A stretch of DNA of 64,000 nucleotides from Paenibacillus_AR mesotrionivorans (GCF_046098205.1 NZ_JBJURJ010000002.1:62001-126000); one strand, 5' to 3'. Numbered from the stretch's first letter, positions 33,412 through 42,086 are shown. Translations and numbers: made by a program. Notes: a model not told the origin generated them from the letters alone.

Positions 33412-35127
33412 TTAACGGAACTGGGCATTATGCAAACGGCTGTAAATGCCGCCCTGCTCCAACAGCTCCTCGTGGGTGCCGTTTTCGGCGATGCCCTCCT
33501 CCGTCACCACCACAATCCGGTCTGCGTTCCGGATGGTCGCCAGACGGTGGGCAATCACCAGCGTGGTCCGCCCCTCCGACAGCTCCGCCAGAGACTGCTG
33601 GATGGCCGCTTCGGTTTCCGTATCCAAAGCCGAGGTAGCCTCATCCAGGATCAGAATCGGCGGATTCTTCAGGAACATCCGCGCGATGGCCAGACGCTGC
33701 TTTTGGCCGCCCGAAAGCTTCACGCCCCGTTCGCCGATAACCGTCTCCAGCCCTTCCGGCTGGGACTCGATCAGCTCCTCCAGCTTGGCGCGGCGGGCAG
33801 CCTCCCGGATATCCGCCTCAGAGGCATCCAGGCGCCCATAGGCGATATTCTCCCGGATGGTGCCGGAGAAGAGAAACACATCCTGCTGGACAATGCCAAT
33901 CTGCCTGCGCAGAGAGTTCAGCGTGAGGGAACGGATATCTGTGCCGTCTACCGTAATGCGCCCCTCCTGTGCATCATAAAACCGCGGCAGCAGGCTGCAC
34001 AGTGTGGTTTTACCCGCACCCGAAGGTCCCACAAACGCAATGGTCTCTCCGGCCCGGATATCCAGATCCACCCGGTTCAATATCGGCCGCTCCGGATCAT
34101 AACCGAAGGTAACGCCCATAAAGCGGATATCGCCGCGCAGCGTTCCAGCCTCCCGGGCATCCGGCCGGTCTGCCACATCAGGCTCCGTCTCCAGAATTTC
34201 CATATACCGCTTGAAGCCGGCGATTCCCTTGGGATAGCTCTCGATGATGGTGTTAATCTTCTGGATAGGTCCCAGAAACACGTTGGTCAGCAGAATAAAC
34301 GCCAGGAATTCCCCGTAGCTGATTTCCTTTTGCAGCACAAACCAGGTTCCGCACAGGAGCACGAACACAGTAACAAACCGCATGAGAATGTAGCTGACGG
34401 AAGTGTTCCAGGCCATAATTTTATAGGAGGTCAGCTTGGTTTTGCGGAAGCGGCCGTTGTTAACGGCGAACAGCTTCTTTTCGTGGGCTTCATTGGCAAA
34501 CGCCTGCACCACACGGATGCCGCCGATGCTGTCTTCTACCCGGGAGTTCACTTCCGCCAGCTCCGACATCATGCTGCGGAAGGCGCCCATCATTTTTTTG
34601 TTGAAGTACAAGGTAAAGCTGAGCAGAAACGGCACCACCACGAAAGTCAGCAGCGCCAGCTTCCAGTTGATCCCGAGCATCAGGAAAAAGGCCCCGATAA
34701 GTGTCATCACTGCAATAAACAGATCCTCCGGGCCGTGATGGGCCATTTCGCCGATTTCCAGCAGGTCATTGGCGATCCGGGACATGAGGTTGCCTGTTTT
34801 GGTGTTGTCAAAGTACCGGAAGGAGAGCTTCTGCAGGTGATCGAACATCTTTTTGCGCATATCCGTTTCGATGTTGATCCCCAGCTTATGTCCCCAGTAC
34901 GTCACGATGAAGTGCAGCACCATATTAATCAGGTAGATGCCCAGGAGCCCCAGGCAGGCCCATACGATCCATTTCCAATTTTCTGTAGGCAGAAGCTTGT
35001 CCACCACCTGGTTAACCGCCAGAGGGAACACCAGCTCCAGCAGAGCCACCACTACCGCACAGGTAAAGTCCAGGATAAACAGCTTTTTGTAAGGCCGGTA
35101 ATAGGCAAAAAATTGACGCAGCAACAC
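33412..35127 (-). CDS. ABC exporter, fused membrane and ATPase domains
   Basis: A 571-residue half-transporter. Six membrane segments in residues ~15-310 form a type I exporter domain (FILDFTCAVVVALLELVFPLAV, FIVTYWGHKLG, ALLTFVVVPFLLSFTLYF). The ATPase shows Walker A GPSGAGKTT near 371, Q-loop IVQQDVFLFSG, signature LSGGQKQRLAIARM near 474 and Walker B ILILDEATSALD near 496. It should work as a homodimer, since no partner gene is adjacent. The start is GTG 35127 or TTG 35124, with AGGAGGG 3 or 6 nt upstream. A 9-bp inverted repeat (35141-35165) lies just before it. The substrate is unknown; multidrug or lipid export is usual for the family. Confidence 0.9.
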   Translation of the reverse strand: MLLRQFFAYYRPYKKLFILDFTCAVVVALLELVFPLAVNQVVDKLLPTENWKWIVWACLGLLGIYLINMVLHFIVTYWGHKLGINIETDMRKKMFDHLQKLSFRYFDNTKTGNLMSRIANDLLEIGEMAHHGPEDLFIAVMTLIGAFFLMLGINWKLALLTFVVVPFLLSFTLYFNKKMMGAFRSMMSELAEVNSRVEDSIGGIRVVQAFANEAHEKKLFAVNNGRFRKTKLTSYKIMAWNTSVSYILMRFVTVFVLLCGTWFVLQKEISYGEFLAFILLTNVFLGPIQKINTIIESYPKGIAGFKRYMEILETEPDVADRPDAREAGTLRGDIRFMGVTFGYDPERPILNRVDLDIRAGETIAFVGPSGAGKTTLCSLLPRFYDAQEGRITVDGTDIRSLTLNSLRRQIGIVQQDVFLFSGTIRENIAYGRLDASEADIREAARRAKLEELIESQPEGLETVIGERGVKLSGGQKQRLAIARMFLKNPPILILDEATSALDTETEAAIQQSLAELSEGRTTLVIAHRLATIRNADRIVVVTEEGIAENGTHEELLEQGGIYSRLHNAQFR

Positions 35128-35140
35128 ATTCCCTCCTGAG

Positions 35141-35165
35141 AACTTTGCCTTATAACGGCAAAGTT
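35141..35165. promoter_or_regulatory. 9-bp inverted repeat operator before the ABC exporter
   Basis: AACTTTGCC (35141-35149) and GGCAAAGTT (35157-35165) are perfect inverted repeats around TTATAAC. In minus-strand reading the centre contains TTATAA, a -10-like sequence, so a bound repressor would cover the promoter. CTTTGCCGGG recurs nearby on the plus strand (around 35233 and 35283). No regulator gene is adjacent. Confidence 0.5.
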
Positions 35166-35315
35166 TACTTCGTAAAATTCGCTAAGCCTTGCCCGGGGGC
35201 AATGCCAAGGTCAAAGCTTCTTTCGTATGTATTCCCTGAGCTTTGCCGGGGTCAATACTTCCTCCGCTTGTTTTCACTGGACTTTGCCGGGAGGCAGTTC
35301 CCCGGTCCCAAATTC

Positions 35316-35499
35316 TAACGGCGGTCACAGCCGTTATTTGCCCCAAAAAAACGCAGCAAAAATTCTAACGGCGGCCAGAGCCGCTATTTCCATCAAATGG
35401 CCTTGTTTAAGCCCATTTCCGGGCGAATAACGGCGCTCACTTCCGTTAGGTTTCCCAACTCCCGCCTTTTAGCCAAATAGCGGCGGCTGCTTCCGTTAG
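35316..35499. repeat. Quartet repeat B (word TAACGGC...GCCGTTA)
   Basis: Words start at 35316 and 35366 (direct: TAACGGCGGTCACAGCC, TAACGGCGGCCAGAGCC) and at 35426 and 35476 (inverted: ...CTCACTTCCGTTA, ...GCTGCTTCCGTTAG). Spacing is 50-60-50 bp. Individual words are themselves partly palindromic. The gap 35128-35681 holds no gene; 35560-35690 is a C-rich stretch with repeated CCGCACACACATGCTGCT units. Confidence 0.82.
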
Positions 35500-35681
35500 A
35501 ATTGTCTCTTCCGGCTACGCAGGTCGAAACAGGACCGTTTGGGCGCTGCCGCACGCGCAATCGCAGGGCAGCCGTCGCGGTCAGCCGCACCAGCCCACTC
35601 CGCCCGCACACACATGCTGCTCTACACCCGACAGCCCACTCCGCGCCCGCACACACATGCTGCTCCACACCCGCTCACGCC

Positions 35682-36740
35682 TCAGCTCTTGGCCTTGGCC
35701 AGCAGATACAGGAAATACGGCGCGCCGATCACCGCCACCACAATCCCGGCAGGCACCTCCGCCGGCTGCAGAATCACGCGGCCCAGCGTATCCGCCGTCA
35801 GCAGCAGCAGCGCACCACACAGCGCAGCCGCGGGAATCAGCTGCTGGTGGCGGGGCCCGACCAGCGAGCGGGCCAGATGGGGGCAGATCAGCCCTACGAA
35901 GCTGATGCCCCCGGACACCGCCACACACGCGCCGGCGATGCCAACCGCAGCGGACAGCAGCAGCACCCGCTGGCGTCCAGCCGCCACACCCAGACCGGTG
36001 GCGGTATCATCCCCCAGGCTGAGCATATTCAGCACAGGGGCTTTAAACAAGGCAAGCGGCACCAGTACCACCAGCCATGGCAGCAGCGTGCCCACAAACT
36101 TCCAGTTGCTGCCCCAGATGGTTCCGGCCATCCACGTAGCAGCAAATTGATATTTCGCCGGATCGATCCGCAAGGTCAGCACGATAATAGCCGCATTGAG
36201 GCCTGCAGCAACGGCAATGCCCGTCAAAATCAGGCGGGTGGCGGACAACCCCCTGCCCCGTTTATAGGACAACAGGAAGATGAGCGCCGCCGCCCCGCCC
36301 GCTCCCGCAAACGCCAGAAACGGCAGTAAAAACACCGGTGCCGCCGCCGCAGTCGAAAAAAACGCAACAAACACCAGCACAGCCAGGCTGGCTCCCGCAT
36401 TCACCCCGACCAGACCGGGGTCGGCCAGCGGATTACGGAACACCGCTTGAAAAATACATCCGGCTACTGCAAGGCCTGCCCCCACCAATATGGCGATTAC
36501 CATACGGGGCAAACGAAATTGAAACAGAATCAAGGCCTGCTTCTCCGTACCCTGGCCGAGAAGGGTTTTGAGCACATCCAGAGGAGGCATCCGGGTTTGC
36601 CCGGCATTCAGACTGATGGCGAAAACCACCAGCACCAATCCCGCCAAAATGCCGCTTACCGCCATAGCCCGTCCAAGGCGACGCCTTTGCCCTTCATATA
36701 AGGAAGCTGTTTTGCCTCCTCCGTCGTTCAACACCTTCAT
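35682..36740 (-). CDS. FecCD-family iron-siderophore permease (FhuG-like)
   Basis: A 352-residue permease with about ten membrane segments. Typical FecCD sequence is seen in RLPRMVIAILVGAGLAVAGCIFQAVFRNPLADPGLVGVNAGAS, split here over residues ~75-115, and in GGISFVGLICPHLARSLVG near 273. Its ATG overlaps the stop of the upstream permease by 4 nt. The two would form the heterodimeric membrane channel of a siderophore importer. No ATPase or substrate-binding lipoprotein is adjacent, so these must be shared from elsewhere. Expression should be Fur-controlled through the box at 37816-37834. Confidence 0.92.
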   Translation of the reverse strand: MKVLNDGGGKTASLYEGQRRRLGRAMAVSGILAGLVLVVFAISLNAGQTRMPPLDVLKTLLGQGTEKQALILFQFRLPRMVIAILVGAGLAVAGCIFQAVFRNPLADPGLVGVNAGASLAVLVFVAFFSTAAAAPVFLLPFLAFAGAGGAAALIFLLSYKRGRGLSATRLILTGIAVAAGLNAAIIVLTLRIDPAKYQFAATWMAGTIWGSNWKFVGTLLPWLVVLVPLALFKAPVLNMLSLGDDTATGLGVAAGRQRVLLLSAAVGIAGACVAVSGGISFVGLICPHLARSLVGPRHQQLIPAAALCGALLLLTADTLGRVILQPAEVPAGIVVAVIGAPYFLYLLAKAKS

Positions 36741-37792
36741 GCTATTCCCCTCCCGTCTCTACGGGTCAGGTACAGGAAGAAGGGCACACCCAGTAAGGCA
36801 ATAATAGCCCCTACCGGTGTTTCCACCGGCGGGTTCACCATCCGTGCGGCCAAATCGGCAAGAGTCATAAGCAAACTCCCCAGCACCGCCGAACAGGGGA
36901 TCACCCAGCGGTAATCCACCCCAACCAGCGCACGGGTTACATGGGGCACTATCAAACCGATGAAGCTTACCGCCCCCGCCACAGAGACGGATGCACCGGC
37001 CAGCACAATTACAATCACCGCAGCTGCCGCCTTCACCAACAGAGTCCGCTGGCCTAAGCCCGTCGCCACGTCATCGCCCAAGCTGAGCAGCGTGACGGAC
37101 TTGGACAGCAGAAGAGCACCCACCAAGGCTGCCGCCATCCAAGGGAGCATGGTTTCCACCTGCAGCCACTTGATACCCGCAACCCCGCCTGCAAACCAGA
37201 AGGCCAGATCCTGCCCGATCCTATAATAGAGGGCAATGCCCTCGCTCAACGCAGCCAGAAGAGCGCTGACAGCGGCTCCTGCCAGCACCAGCCGGATGGG
37301 TGTCATACCGCCCCGCCCCGCTGAGCTTAGCCCAAAAACCGTGCCTGCACCCAGCCCCGCTCCCATAAAAGCATACAGGATCATGTACATAAAAGGAAGT
37401 CCCGGAAACATCGCCATACAAATGGCCATCGCCAGTCCGGCTCCCGCGTTCAGCCCCAGAAGACCCGAATCCGCCATGGGATTGCGGGTCACTCCCTGCA
37501 TGATCGCCCCCGCCACCGCTAAGGATGCTCCCACCAATGCCGCACCCAACACACGGGGCAGACGGATTTCATGAATAATTTGATGCTGGGACAAATCAGG
37601 ATTGTAATGCAATACCGCCTCCCAAACGGTGCGCCAGGCGATATCCGCCACGCCGAAGGAAATGGAGGCCCCCATTCCCAACAGCAGAACGGCAAGGCCT
37701 GCCGTCAAAATCAAAGAAGCGGCCCAAGGCCTTGACCGCAAGGCGGCAGCTGCGTTTGCCGGTTCATGGGCTGTGTTTCGTGCCACTGACAT
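36737..37792 (-). CDS. FecCD-family iron-siderophore permease (FhuB-like)
   Basis: A 351-residue permease, paralogue of the following gene. Key motifs are RLPRVLGAALVGASLAVAGA near 92, GVTRNPMADSGLLGLNAGAG near 115 and GAVSFIGLIVPHVTRALVG near 276. The start is ATG 37792 (MSVARN), with AAGGA 8 nt upstream; the TTG at 37810 is not needed. A near-consensus Fur box lies 24 bp upstream. It is the first gene of a two-gene operon. Iron-siderophore uptake is the family role; which siderophore cannot be read from the sequence. Confidence 0.92.
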   Translation of the reverse strand: MSVARNTAHEPANAAAALRSRPWAASLILTAGLAVLLLGMGASISFGVADIAWRTVWEAVLHYNPDLSQHQIIHEIRLPRVLGAALVGASLAVAGAIMQGVTRNPMADSGLLGLNAGAGLAMAICMAMFPGLPFMYMILYAFMGAGLGAGTVFGLSSAGRGGMTPIRLVLAGAAVSALLAALSEGIALYYRIGQDLAFWFAGGVAGIKWLQVETMLPWMAAALVGALLLSKSVTLLSLGDDVATGLGQRTLLVKAAAAVIVIVLAGASVSVAGAVSFIGLIVPHVTRALVGVDYRWVIPCSAVLGSLLMTLADLAARMVNPPVETPVGAIIALLGVPFFLYLTRRDGRGIA

Positions 37793-37815
37793 ACTGGTCT
37801 TCCTTTCCAATAACT

Positions 37816-37834
37816 AATAATGAATATCATTATC
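37816..37834 (-). promoter_or_regulatory. Fur box
   Basis: In minus-strand reading GATAATGATATTCATTATT matches the 19-bp Fur consensus GATAATGATAATCATTATC at 17 of 19 positions. The overlapping TGATAAT core of the Bacillus 7-1-7 model is also intact. It lies just upstream of the FecCD permease pair and predicts repression by iron-loaded Fur. Confidence 0.88.
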
Positions 37835-37883
37835 ATTATAATGGAAGGTTCCCGGAACACCAAGCGTAAATTCATTTCATCAC

Positions 37884-37920
37884 AAAAACGCCGCCTGTCT
37901 CCCGGAGGAAACAAGCAGCG
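37884..37920 (-). terminator. Terminator of the L25 gene
   Basis: In minus-strand reading a 14-bp stem (CGCTGCTTGTTTCC with GGAGACAGGCGGCG, including G-U pairs) is followed by TTTTTGTG, 37 nt after the stop. Confidence 0.82.
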
Positions 37921-37957
37921 CGCTTATCTTCGTATTATGATTCCATAATCCAAGCCC

Positions 37958-38542
37958 TTAGGCCGTGACCTCTTCTTCACTCTCCACCGGAGCTTGCGGC
38001 ACAGCCACATTCAGAATGGTCACCACTACCTCTTCAGGGGGCAGCAGCGTCTTCACGCCCTCCGGCATTTGAATATCCTCTACCAGCAAAGCCCGTCCCT
38101 GACGCAGCGGCTCCGGGTCTACCTGAAGCACCGCCGGAATCTGATCCGGCAGACACATAACCTCCAGCTCGTAATGAAGGAACTGCACCTCCAGCTCCTT
38201 ATCCTCGGGGGTTACCATCAGCTCCAGCGGCACACTCACCCGGACCGGCTCATTGCGGGTCACCTGGTGGAAAGCCAAGGATAGGATCCTGCGGCTGAAG
38301 CTGTCCCGCTGGATTTCCCGGATAACGGCGGTATCTCGGAACTCCCCCTGAACCTCCAGCTCAATTAGAGTATTGGGGCGTGTGCTCAAAATCTGCTGTA
38401 CCTCTTTTTCATTAACCGTAATCGGGGTGCCGGAAAATTTCTTGCCGTACACTACAGCGGGAACGCGGCCTGCCTTACGCAATTCGGATTTGGCCGATTT
38501 CGTGAACGTGCTGCGCGGTTCTGCCTGAAGCTTGACGAACAT
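37958..38542 (-). CDS. rplY: 50S ribosomal protein L25 / general stress protein Ctc
   Basis: A 194-residue protein of the long L25/TL5/Ctc type. The N-terminal ~95 residues are the 5S-rRNA-binding domain (LQAEPRSTFTKSAKSELRKAGRVPAVVYGKK). The C-terminal half is the TL5-like beta domain (LPDQIPAVLQVDPEPL, GVKTLLPPEEVVVTIL), ending in an acidic tail. In Bacillus the gene is called ctc and is stress-induced. A TATAAT-like -10 lies ~75 nt upstream (38617-38622, minus). It stands alone between the iron permeases and the divergent YlbL-type protease gene. Confidence 0.93.
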   Translation of the reverse strand: MFVKLQAEPRSTFTKSAKSELRKAGRVPAVVYGKKFSGTPITVNEKEVQQILSTRPNTLIELEVQGEFRDTAVIREIQRDSFSRRILSLAFHQVTRNEPVRVSVPLELMVTPEDKELEVQFLHYELEVMCLPDQIPAVLQVDPEPLRQGRALLVEDIQMPEGVKTLLPPEEVVVTILNVAVPQAPVESEEEVTA

Positions 38543-38847
38543 AAACTTGTCCTCCCGTCATACAAGATTCGCTGCCTCTTTTCCGTATAGCCACTTGGAA
38601 AAGTGCACCTGTTTTTATTATAACACCAGGCGGGGAATCAGAATCTCCGTTTAACCGGAGCTATTGGCGGATACCCGGGTCTGAGAGGGCTCTTGTCCCC
38701 TTAACCGGATGTACCGGGTAAATATGCCCGATTTCCTTCTGTTTCCACCCGGATCCTTCCTTTTTGCAAATTTTGGTGTCGCGGCAGCCGCATATCTCTA
38801 ATATCAGCCACTTATCCGGCCTCCGGCTCCGATCAAGGGATGAAGGA

Positions 38848-38876
38848 TTGAATCCGCTCTCCAAACCCGTTATGAT
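38848..38876 (+). promoter_or_regulatory. SigA-type promoter of the PDZ-Lon protease gene
   Basis: TTGAAT (38848-38853) and TATGAT (38871-38876) are 17 bp apart, 31 bp before the ATG. The rest of the 364-bp gap 38543-38906 shows no gene. Confidence 0.65.
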
Positions 38877-38906
38877 TAGGTAAAATCCACTAACGAGGTA
38901 ACGCGC

Positions 38907-39962
38907 ATGTCCAACAACAGGTCCTCCTGGAGCAAGGCCCGGCTTGGGGGTACAGTGGCTCTGGCAGCCATTCTGGGATTTTTGCTGTTTTACCCGCTCC
39001 CCTATTTCGTGAAAACACCGGGGTCGGCGGAGGCGGTGAAAACCAGGGTCAGTGTGGAGGGCTCGGATTGGCAGGAAAAAGGGGATTTTCTCTTTACTAC
39101 CGTCCTCCAGCATATTAAACCGAGCATTCTGGAATATGCCTTTGTCAGGGTGAAGGAGAAATATACGGAAACTGTTCCTGTGGAGCAGGCCATCGGGAAC
39201 GTATCCGATGTTGACGCGTATAACCAATTAACGGAATGGATGCGCGTGGACTCAGAGGCCAGCGCCGTGATGGCGGCTTATGACTATTTGAACAAGCCTC
39301 TTCAAGTGGACGAAACCGGCGTTATCATCCGCTCTTTCCTGAAGGATACCCTGGCCTCGCGCAAGCTTCATGAAGGCGATATTGTAACAGGTATTGAGGG
39401 CAAGCCCATCCGCAATTCCGAGGAGCTGGCACTTCAACTGAAGAACCGCAAGCCGGGGGATGCAGTGAAGGTCCAGATTCAACGGGGCAAAAAAACGCTG
39501 GAGGAAACCGTGACTCTTGTGAAGTTGGATGACGGCGGCGGAGCCTCCCGGGCAGGCATCGGGTTTTATTTTTCTCCGGTAAGGAAAGCGCTCCCCGACA
39601 TTCCCGTAAAATTCAAGCTGGATGACATCGGCGGCCCCTCCGCCGGTCTAATGCTGACGCTGGACATTGTGTCCAAGCTGGAGCAAAAGGATTATACCCG
39701 TGGGCTCAAAATTGCCGGCACGGGCACCATTGACGCCAAAGGCAATGTGGGGCAGATCGGGGGCATCCGTTACAAGCTGGTGGCCGCCAGCCGGGAAGGC
39801 GCAGCCTACTTCCTGTGCCCCAAGGATGTGCTGGCAAGCGACGGCAACCAAAAGGAGGCCGAGGCTTTTCTTCAAAGCTATTCCACCAAAATGAAGCTGG
39901 TCCCCGTGGCCACGCTGAAGGAAGCGGCTGCTTTCCTGGCCGGGCTGCCGGACCAAGGTTAA
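38907..39962 (+). CDS. Membrane-anchored PDZ-Lon serine protease (YlbL/SepM type)
   Basis: A 351-residue protein. An N-terminal TM (LGGTVALAAILGFLLFYPLPYF) is followed by a linker domain, a PDZ domain (~150-205, LHEGDIVTGIEGKPIRNSEEL) and a C-terminal Lon (S16) protease domain. The catalytic dyad is Ser245 in DDIGGPSAG and Lys290 in GGIRYKLVAA. SepM of streptococci trims a competence pheromone outside the cell, and YlbL of B. subtilis acts in recovery from DNA damage. GAGGT lies ~7 nt upstream of the ATG. The J-like gene follows after 27 bp, probably in the same transcript. The substrate here is unknown. Confidence 0.9.
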   Translation: MSNNRSSWSKARLGGTVALAAILGFLLFYPLPYFVKTPGSAEAVKTRVSVEGSDWQEKGDFLFTTVLQHIKPSILEYAFVRVKEKYTETVPVEQAIGNVSDVDAYNQLTEWMRVDSEASAVMAAYDYLNKPLQVDETGVIIRSFLKDTLASRKLHEGDIVTGIEGKPIRNSEELALQLKNRKPGDAVKVQIQRGKKTLEETVTLVKLDDGGGASRAGIGFYFSPVRKALPDIPVKFKLDDIGGPSAGLMLTLDIVSKLEQKDYTRGLKIAGTGTIDAKGNVGQIGGIRYKLVAASREGAAYFLCPKDVLASDGNQKEAEAFLQSYSTKMKLVPVATLKEAAAFLAGLPDQG

Positions 39963-39989
39963 TTACATGTCAGGAGGATCTAGAAGAGC

Positions 39990-40823
39990 ATGATGGACAC
40001 AAAAAAGGCGTACGCAACGCTGGGTTTGGATGAGAATGCCACAGACGAGGAAGTAGAAAAACGGTACACGGTGCTCCTGCTACGCAGCAAGAAGCAGACG
40101 GCAGGGCAAGATCCCGGTGCGCCTTCTATGGATGAGATTACCAAAGCGTATAACTTCATTAAAGGCATTGCCATTGAGGAAGAGATCCGCAAGAAGGAGC
40201 CGAAGAACAAAACCTTCGGGAAAATCGAGTATGTGTACGAATATTACCGTTGGCATATTATCGGAACCATCGCCGCGGTGCTTATCGTATTTTTCACCGC
40301 CTCCAGCATCATCCAGAACCGCAGTGAGGAAAAAAGAATCGAACGGGCGGATTTAAAGGTGACTTTTTTCACGGACTATCAGATCCAGGGGGAGCTGGAC
40401 AGCTTTGAGGTGAAAACCCTGGAGCAGATGACCGACTGGAAGGATATCCATATCGTCAACCAATATTCGCCTACGGATCCCAAGGATGAATACGGCATGG
40501 CCATGATGCAAAAAGCGATTATCTCTATGGCCGCGGACAAGGCGGATATCTACATTATGGACAAAACCAATTACGCCAGGTTCAGCAAACAAGGGGCTTT
40601 CCTCCGATTAGATAATATCCCGTCCCTTGCCTCCGTTCCCCAGGAGAAACGCCGCACTGGCGAATCAGATACAGGTGAGACGGTCTGGTCAGGCATCGAC
40701 GTCTCCAACCATCCGGCCATTAAAGAATTGAAGCTGCCCGATGTGGAGAAAATCGCCCTGATCCGGGTGAATGCCAACAAGAAGGACAATGCCGTCAAGG
40801 TGCTGGAGTGGCTTTCCCAATAA
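39990..40823 (+). CDS. Membrane protein with degenerate J-like domain
   Basis: A 277-residue protein. Residues 1-~60 resemble a J domain (KKAYATLGLDENATDEEVEKRYTVLLLR...MDEITKAYNFIKG), but the HPD tripeptide required to stimulate Hsp70 is absent. One TM follows (~89-109, WHIIGTIAAVLIVFFTASSII). The ~165-residue C-terminal domain on the other side resembles periplasmic-binding-like folds (LKVTFFTDYQIQGELDSFEV, KADIYIMDKTNYARF). The ATG at 39990 has GGAGG 12 nt upstream; ATG 39993 is equivalent. It is downstream of the PDZ-Lon protease and before a terminator. It may be a scaffold rather than a co-chaperone. I do not recognise a named family. Confidence 0.7.
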   Translation: MMDTKKAYATLGLDENATDEEVEKRYTVLLLRSKKQTAGQDPGAPSMDEITKAYNFIKGIAIEEEIRKKEPKNKTFGKIEYVYEYYRWHIIGTIAAVLIVFFTASSIIQNRSEEKRIERADLKVTFFTDYQIQGELDSFEVKTLEQMTDWKDIHIVNQYSPTDPKDEYGMAMMQKAIISMAADKADIYIMDKTNYARFSKQGAFLRLDNIPSLASVPQEKRRTGESDTGETVWSGIDVSNHPAIKELKLPDVEKIALIRVNANKKDNAVKVLEWLSQ

Positions 40824-40830
40824 AAAACTG

Positions 40831-40880
40831 CATACAAACGATACCCTCCCCCGCTTTCATTTGCGGGGTTTTTGTATGAA
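40831..40880 (+). terminator. Terminator after the J-like gene
   Basis: CCCCGC (40849-40854) / GCGGGG (40863-40868) is followed by TTTTTG, inside an outer CATACAAA/TTTGTATG pairing. Confidence 0.8.
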
Positions 40881-40925
40881 TGGGCGGAAGGTTTCCTGCA
40901 CAGGCTAACGTGGAGGTGAATGTAA

Positions 40926-41465
40926 TTGCGCACAGCCAGGTTGGTTCCATTAGCCCTTCTTGTTACGGCCTTGTGTTTATTGCTTATATGGAATGTTCCG
41001 TCCGCCCAAGCCGATCCTGTCCAGGATGCCGCCCGTTTGGAACAGATGACCCCAACGGCTCCCCGTGCCCCCATTGTGGGAGAGGAAGAGCTGTATCTGG
41101 CCATCCACAAAAAGAGGCATCAGCTTCAGGTTGTGATGAACGGTCAGGTGCTGTACACCTTCCCGGTTGCCACCGGACGCGGAGATCTCACACCGGAGGG
41201 GGAATTCCGGATCGTGACTAAGGTCCACAAGCCTTATTATATGCGCAAAAAAATCGCTGGCGGACATCCCGACAATCCGCTGGGTACCCGCTGGATGGGC
41301 TTAAGCATAGACGGCGGTTATAAATACGGCATTCACGGCACGAACCGGCCCTGGTCCATCGGTTTGTCCGCCAGCTCCGGGTGTATCCGCATGCGCAACA
41401 AGGATGTGGAATACCTGTACCGGCATATCCCGCTGAAAACCCGTGTTTTGATTACGGATGACTGA
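40926..41465 (+). CDS. Secreted L,D-transpeptidase (YkuD domain)
   Basis: A 179-residue protein with a signal peptide (LVPLALLVTALCLLLIWNVPSAQA) and a YkuD domain. The active site is seen as YGIHGTNRPWSIGLSASSGCIRM, with catalytic Cys153 and the conserved His of HGTN. There is no LysM domain, unlike YkuD of B. subtilis. It starts at TTG 40926, with GGAGGTG upstream. It should form 3-3 cross-links or attach proteins to peptidoglycan in the wall or spore cortex. The next gene, also secreted, starts 13 bp after its stop. Confidence 0.88.
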   Translation: MRTARLVPLALLVTALCLLLIWNVPSAQADPVQDAARLEQMTPTAPRAPIVGEEELYLAIHKKRHQLQVVMNGQVLYTFPVATGRGDLTPEGEFRIVTKVHKPYYMRKKIAGGHPDNPLGTRWMGLSIDGGYKYGIHGTNRPWSIGLSASSGCIRMRNKDVEYLYRHIPLKTRVLITDD

Positions 41466-41478
41466 AAGGATTCGTGGT

Positions 41479-42057
41479 ATGAAAAAGGGGTTTCTACAGC
41501 CGTGGAAACGGCTCTCTGTACATATTTCCATAGCGGCTGCACTTTTGGGAGTGCCGTCCCCGGCTACGGCCGCTCCCCAGCCCGGCGGAATTCCCGTGCC
41601 CGTCCAACCCGCCGTCTCGGAAAAGGCGCTTGCCCAAAGCGCTGATTTGATTGTGGAGGGGCATCTGGAGGACGGGCAGGAAAACTACCCTACCGGACAG
41701 GAAATCTCCGGCAGACGGATCGTCCATTATGTCCAGCGGATTCGTGTACATGCCGTGTGGAAAGGCTCCGCGGCTTCTCCCGTTAAGCTGCTAACCTCTG
41801 GTGTGGAGCCTCTGCCGGATGCCGCGGACCCTCTGAACAAAACCTATACCGGACCTCTGGAAGCAGGTGATTACGTCTTTTTCCTGCGGAAAGCCGGGGG
41901 CACGGATTATTATACCTTGAACGGCTTATGGCAGGGACTCTATCCGGTTTATAACGGAAAATCCGTAGCCCTGCTGGCCAACGGCGGCTTCTCCGCCTTC
42001 GACCAATTGAGCCTGCCGCAATTCCAAGGTAAGGTCAAAACCCTGTCCCAGCCTTAA
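41479..42057 (+). CDS. Secreted protein of unknown function
   Basis: A 192-residue protein with a signal peptide (ISIAAALLGVPSPATAAP). The mature part reads LAQSADLIVEGHLEDG ... IRVHAVWKGS ... LEAGDYVFFLRKAGG ... LNGLWQGLYPVYNG. This beta-rich layout is seen in uncharacterised secreted Firmicute proteins. The start is ATG 41479, because AAAGGA lies 8 nt upstream; the ATG at 41458 overlaps the preceding gene and lacks a site. It is probably co-transcribed with the L,D-transpeptidase, so a wall-associated role is possible. Confidence 0.72.
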   Translation: MKKGFLQPWKRLSVHISIAAALLGVPSPATAAPQPGGIPVPVQPAVSEKALAQSADLIVEGHLEDGQENYPTGQEISGRRIVHYVQRIRVHAVWKGSAASPVKLLTSGVEPLPDAADPLNKTYTGPLEAGDYVFFLRKAGGTDYYTLNGLWQGLYPVYNGKSVALLANGGFSAFDQLSLPQFQGKVKTLSQP

Positions 42058-42058
42058 T

Positions 42059-42086
42059 CCTCCGGTTGATCCGGAGGCTTTTTTTT
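42059..42086 (+). terminator. Rho-independent terminator
   Basis: CCTCCGG (42059-42065) / CCGGAGG (42071-42077) with a 5-nt loop is followed by CTTTTTTTT, directly after the secreted protein gene. Confidence 0.92.

Noticed and set aside
33430..35139. 569-codon plus-strand frame opposite the ABC exporter
   Set aside because: Walker and signature motifs on the minus strand settle the coding strand.
39990..40823. A functional DnaJ co-chaperone
   Set aside because: The HPD tripeptide is absent and the protein is membrane-bound with an unrelated C-terminal domain.
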